64,000 bases of DNA from assembly GCF_008370685.1 (NCBI RefSeq), contig NZ_VTZU01000023.1, forward strand, positions 23,351-87,350, read 5' to 3'. Shown here piece after piece: positions 51,490 through 59,214 of the stretch. How positions within the stretch are numbered: position 1 is the stretch's first letter; each line of letters opens with the position of its first letter. This DNA comes from Aquimarina sp. RZ0 (GTDB lineage Bacteria > Bacteroidota > Bacteroidia > Flavobacteriales > Flavobacteriaceae). Below the pieces are notes generated by a model. It was not told the DNA's origin and did not search any database. It was given only the letters and a program-made list of their open reading frames with translations. The translations under genes were made by a program, and so were the position numbers.

Positions 51490-52290
51490 TCAACTCAGTT
51501 TTTTAAAGCCTATTCCAATTACGCAAGTTTCGTCTTTATTTTCTCCTTGTTTGGCTAAAAAGCTTCCTTTTTCATATAACATAGATGAATCACTTCCATC
51601 AAAAAATACAGCGTGAACACATTTTTTATCTTTAAAATAGTCCTTTACTTTTTGAACCGACCATCTTGGACTACCGTGTTGTTGAACAACAACGTATATA
51701 CCTTTTTTACTAATTCCTAAGCAAGTTTTACCTAACTTATTTCCTTGTTTTTTGTCATTTGCTGAGAAAGATGTGTATTTGTTTGAACTCCTTTGAATAA
51801 GAAACTTTTTAGCTTCTGAACTTGGTTCTCCTTTTAGAATAGCATTTTTAGGCGCACCCTTTTTATACTTATTTTGATGTCCATATTCTAAACCGTTAAG
51901 AATTAATGCTCCAAGTCCTCCAAAACCAATAGCCGAATTACTTGGAGTGTCTCCTTGTCCTGACTGAAATACTTTTGAGAAATCATCTCCAGAACAAATT
52001 GTAGATTCTTTTGAAGCAATGTAGAAATCTAAGTTTGCAGAAGTTCCTGTTAATGGTTTTTTATTAAAAACAACTCTACCTAAAGGAATAGTTTCTTTAG
52101 CAGCAACGGGATCGTGTCCATTAAGAGCGTCCAACTTACCAGCATAAGTCAAATCATAAAAGTTAACATTTATGATAAAAGAGTATTCTTTTTCTTTTGA
52201 TACACGTGACACAGTATCGCTAAACAATTCTTCTTTAGTTCTAAATACTGGTTCAATCAGAAAATCACTTTCTATTTCTTTAATTATCAT
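51490..52290 (-). CDS. Phosphodiester-glycosidase-like (NAGPA/DUF2233) protein, candidate T6SS effector
   Basis: 266 residues without signal peptide. The C-terminal half matches the NAGPA fold pattern: a Gly-rich AIGFGGLGALILNGLEYG, KTCLGISKKGIYVVVQQHG, then VKDYFKDKKCVHAVFFDGSD followed by S-S-M-L-Y, equivalent to the D-G-G-x-S-S/T-x-M motif of family members. The N-terminal half is unassigned. Absence of an export signal and position 11 bases after a TssD-like gene fit delivery by T6SS. The family hydrolyses sugar phosphodiesters, so peptidoglycan- or teichoic-like envelope polymers are conceivable targets. Family match is moderate, effector role inferred from context. Confidence 0.58.
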   Translation of the reverse strand: MIIKEIESDFLIEPVFRTKEELFSDTVSRVSKEKEYSFIINVNFYDLTYAGKLDALNGHDPVAAKETIPLGRVVFNKKPLTGTSANLDFYIASKESTICSGDDFSKVFQSGQGDTPSNSAIGFGGLGALILNGLEYGHQNKYKKGAPKNAILKGEPSSEAKKFLIQRSSNKYTSFSANDKKQGNKLGKTCLGISKKGIYVVVQQHGSPRWSVQKVKDYFKDKKCVHAVFFDGSDSSMLYEKGSFLAKQGENKDETCVIGIGFKKLS

Positions 52291-52301
52291 AATCTTCTAA
52301 T

Positions 52302-53226
52302 TTAAAAAACTTTAGAAATTTCATCCGACAATACTTTATTTGATTCAAAATCAGAAAATTTATTCTGAAGATCATTCAATGCTAATTGAAATCTATAATA
52401 ACCTTCTTTTAATAATTGATCTTTTACACTTTTTGAATTTTCCATACCGTTACCAATAGGTAAATCGGATAAGGTATGAAGTAAATCAAGTTGATTTTCT
52501 AATGATTTAATAGATTCTTTAGGATCAGATACAGTACTAATCTCATTACTAGTATCAAATGTTTCGTTTCCTATAGTAACTTCATTTGTGTTAAAATTAC
52601 TTAGCGTTTTAGGAGGGACAAAATATGCAATCCCATCACTATCAATCCAATAGTCATCAATATGGAAGTTCCCTATTACAATAGTTACATTTTCATCAAT
52701 TGGATTATTGTCCAATCTTTCAATTGATGCAATTATATTAGTTCCTACAATAAAATCATAAGGTTTAATTGATGCCTTTTTATCTTCTTCTGTTTCTTCC
52801 TCTCTAGTTTCTGTTAATGTGGTAGTTGATGGAAATGTAGTGCGCCAATATTCTGAGAATTCAGTAGTACCTTCTTTTACTCCTGCGGAGGTGATAGATA
52901 AGCTTAACGTCATTGGATGTGTACTCTCGTTATTAAACAGCTCTACATAATCAACACAATGCGCATCAATAAAGTTTAGCGTTCTACCTTATACCATTAA
53001 GGGCTCTGGGTTCAATACGAATTTGTAGTTGTTTTGCTAATGAAGGATTGATCATCCATTCTAGTAAGTCACTATCCTTAGTAGATTCAATAACTACAGA
53101 TAATCCTGCGAATTGCGGTTTAGAAGAAGGCTTACCATTTTAGTCACTTTCCTGTCTAAAAGTATATGAAAAATCAAGAATGTTTATTTCCTGATCATCA
53201 AAAATAAGTTTGGCAGTAAAACTCAT
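52302..53226 (-). pseudogene. tssD: Second TssD (Hcp) gene with C-terminal extension, broken by a stop and a frameshift
   Basis: Translation from the ATG gives SFTAKLIFDDQEINILDFSY and TFRQESD, then TAA (53140-53142), then NGKPSSKPQFAGLSVVIEST, DSDLLEWMINPSLAKQLQI and EPRALNG. A +1 frame change near 52990 continues with RTLNFIDAHCVDYVELFNNE and STHPMTLSLSITSAG, followed by an intact extension of about 190 residues (DDYWIDSDGIAYFVPPKTL). All TssD landmarks are present, so this is a TssD gene with one nonsense and one frameshift change. The TAA stands where relatives have Tyr or Thr. From its internal ATG the last 203 codons are still open. Sequencing error at both places is possible but less likely than decay. 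Confidence 0.85.
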
Positions 53227-53406
53227 ATGTGTTTTGTGTATAAAGAATACAAATATAAAAGTATATCCGTGATGTATGTATACGGTAAAACCTTATACTT
53301 ATTGTTTTTATGAATAAAAAAAATGAAATCATCAGCTGGGGAAAAAATATTACTTTATTAGTTGTGACTAAAACACTATTTTTAACATTGAAAATAAAAA
53401 CGATCC

Positions 53407-54969
53407 ATGTCAGAAGAACAGAAGAAACTACTCGAAACACAGTTGTGGAATATCGCCAACGAGCTACGTGGCAAAATGGATGCAGATGAGTTTAGAGATT
53501 ATATACTAGGCTTTATATTTTATAAATACTTATCCGAAAAGCAATATTTATATGCCAATACGCTATTAGAAACCGAAGCTATAAAGGACTATGCGGCAAT
53601 TACCGATACGGATGATCTAAAGGCTATAAAAGAAGAATCCTTAATTAAGTTGGGGTACTTTTTAAAACCCCAAGAACTATTTAGTGCTATAGCCAAAAAA
53701 GGAAATGCCAACACCGAAACACAAAGTGACTTCATATTAGAAGATTTAGAAAGTATCCTGAATGGTATAGAGCAAAGTACAATGGGTACAGAAAGCGAAG
53801 ATGATTTTAACCAACTGTTCGAAGATTTAGACCTGAGTAGTACGAAGCTAGGAAGAAGTGCCGATGCTAGAAATAGTTTAATTGCCAAAGTGTTATCGCA
53901 TTTAGATAAAATCGACTTTGCCTTGCAAGATACTGATGCCGATGTGTTGGGGGATGCTTATGAGTATTTGATTTCGCAATTTGCAAGTGGTGCAGGTAAA
54001 AAAGCAGGAGAATTTTACACCCCGCAACAAGTATCCCAGATACTGGCTCAAATAGTAACTACAGGCAAGAAACGCCTAAAAAATGTATACGATCCTACCT
54101 GTGGTAGTGGGTCGTTGTTACTGCGTGTAGCAAGAGAGGTAAAAGTAGATGAGTTTTTTGGGCAAGAACTCAACCGTACTACCTACAATTTGGCACGTAT
54201 GAATATGATTTTGCACGATCTGCATTACCGCCAGTTTGATATTAGACAAGAAGATACCTTAACCGAACCCCAACACAGAGAACTACGTTTTGAAGCCATT
54301 GTAGCTAATCCACCATTTTCTGCCAAGTGGAAAGGAAAAGACAATCCATTAAACGAAAACGATGATCGTTTTAGCCAGTACGGAAAATTAGCCCCTACCA
54401 GTAAAGCCGATTTTGCTTTTGTACAGCATATGATACACCAACTTGCCGACAACGGTACAATGGCGTGTGTATTACCACACGGGGTATTGTTTAGAGGTGC
54501 TGCCGAAGGTACGATACGACAATACCTTATCGAAAACCTCAACTATTTGGATGCCGTAATAGGTTTACCACCCAATATATTTTTTGGTACAAGTATCCCT
54601 ACCTGTATTTTGGTATTGAGCAAATGTCGTGTAAACAATGATAACATCTTGTTTATAGATGCCAGTAAGGAGTTTGAAAAAGATGGTAATAAAAACAAAC
54701 TACAACCCAAGCATATTGAAAAAATAGTAAACAGTTACAGAGAGCGTAGTACCATAGATAAGTTTAGTTATGTAGCAACATTAGATGAGGTGATAGAAAA
54801 CGACTACAATCTAAACATACCGCGTTATGTAGATACGTTTGAAGAAGAAGAGCCTATTGATTTAGATGTAGTTTCTGAGAAACTAAAAGAGGTGGCAGAG
54901 GCTCTCGAAGCCACCGATACCACCATAGCCGACTTTTGCCAACAACTGAATATTAAAACACCTTTTTAG
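53407..54969 (+). CDS. hsdM: Type I restriction-modification DNA methyltransferase subunit
   Basis: Adenine-N6 methyltransferase of a type I system. N-terminal helical HsdM_N region (about 1-130, TQLWNIANELRGKMDADEFR). SAM-binding motif I is VYDPTCGSGSLLLRVA (Asp at residue 229) and catalytic motif IV is IVANPPFSAKWKG (Asn at 301). The specific type I segment SGAGKKAGEFYTPQQVSQIL lies before motif I. Length of 520 residues is normal. First gene of a seven-gene operon; hsdS starts one base after its stop. Confidence 0.97.
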   Translation: MSEEQKKLLETQLWNIANELRGKMDADEFRDYILGFIFYKYLSEKQYLYANTLLETEAIKDYAAITDTDDLKAIKEESLIKLGYFLKPQELFSAIAKKGNANTETQSDFILEDLESILNGIEQSTMGTESEDDFNQLFEDLDLSSTKLGRSADARNSLIAKVLSHLDKIDFALQDTDADVLGDAYEYLISQFASGAGKKAGEFYTPQQVSQILAQIVTTGKKRLKNVYDPTCGSGSLLLRVAREVKVDEFFGQELNRTTYNLARMNMILHDLHYRQFDIRQEDTLTEPQHRELRFEAIVANPPFSAKWKGKDNPLNENDDRFSQYGKLAPTSKADFAFVQHMIHQLADNGTMACVLPHGVLFRGAAEGTIRQYLIENLNYLDAVIGLPPNIFFGTSIPTCILVLSKCRVNNDNILFIDASKEFEKDGNKNKLQPKHIEKIVNSYRERSTIDKFSYVATLDEVIENDYNLNIPRYVDTFEEEEPIDLDVVSEKLKEVAEALEATDTTIADFCQQLNIKTPF

Positions 54970-54970
54970 T

Positions 54971-56197
54971 ATGAATGAAGTGAAGGAAGTGCCTAAGTTG
55001 AGGTTTAAGGAGTTTGATGGTAAGTGGATAAATAAGAAGATAGGAGACGTTTTAAGTATTACATCATCGTCTCGTGTTCTCAAAGATGAGTGGACAGAAA
55101 AAGGAGTTCCTTTTTTCAGGACGAGTGATGTAGTTGCTCATTTCAAAGGAACTAAAAATTCAAAAGCATATATTTCTTTTGAATTGTATGATTCTTTATC
55201 AAGCAAGACAGGACGTGTTAAAAAAGATGATCTTATTATTACAGGTGGAGGATCTATTGGTATCCCCTTTTTAGTAAAAAATAATGAACCATTATACTTT
55301 AAAGATGCAGACCTATTATGGATAAAAAACACTATGGGGGTAAGTGGTTATTTTTTATACTCATTCTTTCTATCACAATCATTTAGAAAATATCTTAAAA
55401 GTATTTCTCACGTGGGAACAATAGCTCACTATACCGTTGTTCAAGCAAAGAATACTCCTTGTCAATTCCCTTCGTTTTCAGAACAACAAAAAATAGCCAC
55501 ATTCCTTACGGCAGTAGATAAAAAAATAAGCCAACTACAACAAAAGAAAAGCCTTTTAGAACAATACAAAAAAGGGGTCATGCTGCAAATATTATCTTAC
55601 AATATTAGATTTGATGAGTATAAAAATCAAGAATTAAGAAATGGAAAACTAAAAGATTTTGGATATTTCTATTATGGTAAAAGTGCACCAAAATCATCAG
55701 TTACCTCAGATGCTAAAACCCCTTGTGTGAGATATGGTGAATTGTATAGTACATATTCAGAAGAAATTGCAGAAATAAAATCATATACTAATATAAATCC
55801 TGATAATTTAAAATTTAGTAAAGGAGGTGAAGTACTTGTTCCACGTGTTGGTGAAGACCCACTTGATTTCGCAAACTGTAGTTACTTGCCCTTACCAAAT
55901 GTAGCAATTGGAGAAATGATTTCTGTTTATAACACTTCTGAAAATGGTCTTTTTATGACATATTACATTAACGCTATGCTTAAAAAACAATTAGCACAGC
56001 GAGTAGAAGGGGGTAATGTTTCAAATTTATATTTTAGATATGTTGAAGAAATAGAACTTTCAATACCTTCCATAGAAGAACAAACCAAAATCGCTAATTT
56101 CTTATCTAGTATAGATGCTAAAATAGGGTTAGTTGCCACCCAATTAGAAAATACCCAACAGTTTAAAAAAGGCTTGTTGCAGCAGATGTTTGTTTAG
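54971..56197 (+). CDS. hsdS: Type I restriction-modification specificity subunit
   Basis: DNA-recognition subunit with two target-recognition domains. TRD1 covers about 1-165 and TRD2 about 215-360. Each is followed by a conserved helical spacer: FPSFSEQQKIATFLTAVDKK with LLEQYKKGVMLQI in the middle, and IPSIEEQTKIANFLSSIDAK with QQFKKGLLQQMF at the end. This gives a two-part recognition sequence that cannot be read from the protein. Tightly coupled to hsdM. Confidence 0.95.
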   Translation: MNEVKEVPKLRFKEFDGKWINKKIGDVLSITSSSRVLKDEWTEKGVPFFRTSDVVAHFKGTKNSKAYISFELYDSLSSKTGRVKKDDLIITGGGSIGIPFLVKNNEPLYFKDADLLWIKNTMGVSGYFLYSFFLSQSFRKYLKSISHVGTIAHYTVVQAKNTPCQFPSFSEQQKIATFLTAVDKKISQLQQKKSLLEQYKKGVMLQILSYNIRFDEYKNQELRNGKLKDFGYFYYGKSAPKSSVTSDAKTPCVRYGELYSTYSEEIAEIKSYTNINPDNLKFSKGGEVLVPRVGEDPLDFANCSYLPLPNVAIGEMISVYNTSENGLFMTYYINAMLKKQLAQRVEGGNVSNLYFRYVEEIELSIPSIEEQTKIANFLSSIDAKIGLVATQLENTQQFKKGLLQQMFV

Positions 56198-56204
56198 TTA
56201 TATT

Positions 56205-57497
56205 ATGGAAGAAAGAATAGCTGAAAATATTGACCAATTAATTAAATTTTGGAAAGATGATATAAAAGTAGAAATCATTTCAATTCCCGAAGAAGGTATT
56301 TATGAATTCGATGATAATGAAGATGGTTTTAAAAATATTATAATTGATTTTGAGTTGTTTATACCTTTTGATGAAGATGCATTTAATGATATGCAAAATC
56401 ATCTTAGAAGAAATGTTGATCCATATAAATTTAAAGGTTGCGCTTTTAAAAAAGAGGTTAGAATACATAACAGAAGCGAACATTATGTTATTGCTCAAAA
56501 TTGTTCTTTTGAAAAAGAACTAAAAATAAGAATGCAGAAAAGTAATCTTACACTTCTAAACTGCTCTATTAATACCTTGAACTTTGAAAATGCAATTTTT
56601 GGAATTGATGGAGATAACGATAATAATGGCAAATGCCGTTTAAAGTCGTGTAAAATAGAAAACACCAATTTTAGAAATACTACATTTTATGGGTTGGTTG
56701 ATTTCTACAACTCTACTTTTATAAAACCGGTTAACTTTTATAAAACCGATTTTTTAAATATTGTTGTTTTTTCAGCTACTAATTTTACAAGTAACGTGCT
56801 TTTTACATATAGTCTTTTAGGAAATAAAACAATATTTAGAGGAACAAAGTTTGACCATGGTTTAGATTTGTCTTTGGCTATAATTAAAGGCGATTTATTA
56901 ATTTTTAACATATCGCTTGATGATAGGAAATATAAGAGTTTAAACAAAAAACTGTCCGAAACCGAATATGAAAAATCTGTTTCAATAGAAAATACAATAC
57001 CAATACTTAATAAGCGTGAAACTTATCGAATCATTAAGAGATTACACGAGAATAATAACAATATAGTAGCATCTATTCCTTTTAAGGTTAATGAGAAAAA
57101 AACCTTATTCAAAGAATCTTGGACTAAATTATGGAGATTTGAAAAAGTGAGTATTTCTTTTTCAAATATTTGGGTTTTAGGATGGAACGCTATATCAAAT
57201 AAGTTCGGAAGTTCTTATATAATTGGTGCTTTATTTACAATAGTAATTGGGTTTGTGTTTTTCTATTTATCGATAATACAGTCCAGTCTTTTTGAATATA
57301 GTAATTCGGTTGACTGGGAAAGTTTCACTAAAGGATTTAAGTATTATATTCAATTTTTAATTCCAACTCACAAATTCAATTATTTAGGAGAAAATGTAAA
57401 TTTGAATTGGTTATTCTATATGTGGGATTTTACAGGAAGACTTTTCGTAGGATATGGAATTTATCAAACCATCCAAGCATTTAGAAAGTATAGGTGA
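56205..57497 (+). CDS. Pentapeptide-repeat membrane protein in the hsd operon
   Basis: About 430 residues. Residues about 75-250 have A/C-x-phi-x-x type rungs of a right-handed quadrilateral beta-helix (KSCKIENTNFRNTTFYGLVD, FYNSTFIKPVNFYKTDFLN). A helical region follows, then two C-terminal membrane helices (about 335-360 and 400-420). A TTG five codons upstream is in frame, but the ATG eight bases after the hsdS stop is the better start. Pentapeptide proteins can mimic DNA or bind membranes; this one could tether or regulate the restriction complex. Function unknown; the link to restriction is by operon only. Confidence 0.78.
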   Translation: MEERIAENIDQLIKFWKDDIKVEIISIPEEGIYEFDDNEDGFKNIIIDFELFIPFDEDAFNDMQNHLRRNVDPYKFKGCAFKKEVRIHNRSEHYVIAQNCSFEKELKIRMQKSNLTLLNCSINTLNFENAIFGIDGDNDNNGKCRLKSCKIENTNFRNTTFYGLVDFYNSTFIKPVNFYKTDFLNIVVFSATNFTSNVLFTYSLLGNKTIFRGTKFDHGLDLSLAIIKGDLLIFNISLDDRKYKSLNKKLSETEYEKSVSIENTIPILNKRETYRIIKRLHENNNNIVASIPFKVNEKKTLFKESWTKLWRFEKVSISFSNIWVLGWNAISNKFGSSYIIGALFTIVIGFVFFYLSIIQSSLFEYSNSVDWESFTKGFKYYIQFLIPTHKFNYLGENVNLNWLFYMWDFTGRLFVGYGIYQTIQAFRKYR

Positions 57498-57503
57498 TAA
57501 TTT

Positions 57504-57989
57504 ATGGAGTTAACCAATAAAGATATAATAGCACATATAGAAAGTATAGATATTCAACTTAAAACAAATGCAAAAATAAAATTTGAGTATAATACCAATT
57601 GGGCTAACCTAAATTTTGAAGATAGCCCAGCAATATATGCTTTATTCGATAAAGGAACATTAGTGTATATAGGGCAAACCGCTAGCTTGCTTAAAAGAAT
57701 GAAAGATTTAAGGAAAACATATAATCATTCTTTTAGAAAACAGTTAGGAAGAAAATTATTCGAAACTGTTGAGAATAAGAAGGGTGTATTTGTAGATAAA
57801 GATGAGCATGGATTAACGCTCTATTTCGAGAAGAATATAGAAATAACCTTTACCTGTATATATTTTGGCAGGCTAGAAGCTGAGAGTTACTTAATACATA
57901 AAAATAAAGGAGAAAATTCAGATTTACTTTTTAATAAAATAGGAAAAAGAGATTTGAAAACTATAGAAAAAATGAAAGCCGATAATTAA
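57504..57989 (+). CDS. Small GIY-YIG superfamily protein in the hsd operon
   Basis: 161 residues. After about 30 residues comes the nuclease-like core: PAIYALFDKGTLVYIGQTAS supplies the G-I-Y and Y-I-G strands, and LLKRMKDLRKTYNHSF supplies the Arg of the catalytic helix. CIYFGRLEAESYLIHKNKGE contains a Glu that could be the metal ligand, and LLFNKIGKRD the final Asn region. All catalytic positions appear present, so it could cut DNA, perhaps as a second nuclease of the system. It starts six bases after the pentapeptide gene. Confidence 0.78.
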   Translation: MELTNKDIIAHIESIDIQLKTNAKIKFEYNTNWANLNFEDSPAIYALFDKGTLVYIGQTASLLKRMKDLRKTYNHSFRKQLGRKLFETVENKKGVFVDKDEHGLTLYFEKNIEITFTCIYFGRLEAESYLIHKNKGENSDLLFNKIGKRDLKTIEKMKADN

Positions 57990-58009
57990 AGCGTTATTCA
58001 ATAAAGACA

Positions 58010-59200
58010 ATGGCTGTGGTAGGTAGAGAAAAAGATATTTTAGAGAAAGTAAAAATGATTGTTTCTCACCATAAACAATTAACAAAAGCAAAAGGCGAAT
58101 TGTTTAATATATATAGCATCTTAAATTTAAAAACAAAAGAAGTAAGAACACATTCAGCATTTATTGCAGAATTGTTAAACCCAAAAGGCACACATTTAAT
58201 GGGGGCTGTTTTTTTAGAAGCATTTATAAACTTGTTTCCTGAAAATACTTTTGTAACTAAAAACAATGACACTTTTAATATAGAATCGGCAACTGTTTTT
58301 GTAGAACACTTTGTAGGTAGGATAGATAAAAATAAGAAAACAGGAGGAAGGATAGATATAGTAATACAAGATGGTAATGGATATACAATTTCTATTGAAA
58401 ATAAAATAGATGCACCCGATCAAGAATTTCAAATAGAACGCTATTATAATTATAATAAAAGTAAAAATAAGGTTGTCTATTTAACGAGTGGAGAAGAACC
58501 ACTAGAAACCAGTAGTGGTAAATTGGTTTATGATAAAGACTTCTTCGTAATCAGTTATCAAACTGAAATTATTAATTGGTTAGAAACGTGCCAAACAATT
58601 GCTTCTGATCAACCTATACTCAGAGAAAGTATTAAACAGTATAAAATTTTAATTCAAAAAATAACAAATACTTTGGGGGATAAACAAGACAAAGAATTAA
58701 AATCAATTGTAATTGAAAATCTAGAAGAAGCATCTTTAATAGCTTCAAAATATAATCTAGTCGTTAAAAACATAAGAAACGATTTTAGAAATAAGATAAC
58801 CGAGCTTTTAAATGTAGAAGTTAAAGGTTATTCGATATCTAAAAGAAATGATATTTCTAAAAAATATGCAAGCATATGGTTTGATAGCGAGAAATCCAAT
58901 ATTAAACAAGCGTGGTTTGGAGTAGAAACTTTTAGTGGGAATGGACATCTTGGTGGTGAATTGTTTATTGGTATATACAATGCTAATAGTTCTTTGAATT
59001 TAGAAAAAGAATATGTGCGATTAAACAAAGGATGGGTGCACCATGAAGTATTAACGCATGATACTATAAAAATAAATGTGACAGATAGTGTCTTTCTTAA
59101 AAGTATAAATACATACGAAAAATTAGAAGCAGTTGCAAAAAATGTTGTTGAACAAATTGTTTTTTTTATCGAAGAACATAATCATCTTATAGAAGAATAA
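58010..59200 (+). CDS. PD-(D/E)XK nuclease family protein in the hsd operon
   Basis: 396 residues. The N-terminal part contains THSAFIAELLNPKGTHLMGA, a conserved segment of the PD-(D/E)XK proteins often found as stand-alone defence nucleases. The active site is GGRIDIVIQDGNGYTISIEN followed by K-I: Asp at residue 116 and Glu-x-Lys at 130-132. VVYLTSGEEP and WLETCQTI follow, then a long helical C-terminal domain. Together with HsdR and the GIY-YIG protein, the operon carries three possible nucleases. It begins 20 bases after the GIY-YIG gene and ends 14 bases before hsdR. Confidence 0.78.
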   Translation: MAVVGREKDILEKVKMIVSHHKQLTKAKGELFNIYSILNLKTKEVRTHSAFIAELLNPKGTHLMGAVFLEAFINLFPENTFVTKNNDTFNIESATVFVEHFVGRIDKNKKTGGRIDIVIQDGNGYTISIENKIDAPDQEFQIERYYNYNKSKNKVVYLTSGEEPLETSSGKLVYDKDFFVISYQTEIINWLETCQTIASDQPILRESIKQYKILIQKITNTLGDKQDKELKSIVIENLEEASLIASKYNLVVKNIRNDFRNKITELLNVEVKGYSISKRNDISKKYASIWFDSEKSNIKQAWFGVETFSGNGHLGGELFIGIYNANSSLNLEKEYVRLNKGWVHHEVLTHDTIKINVTDSVFLKSINTYEKLEAVAKNVVEQIVFFIEEHNHLIEE

Positions 59201-59214
59201 AAGAAACCTTATTT

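Noticed and set aside
52302..52913. The 203-codon frame as an independent gene
   Set aside because: It is the downstream part of a broken TssD gene whose 5' part is recognisable up to 53226.
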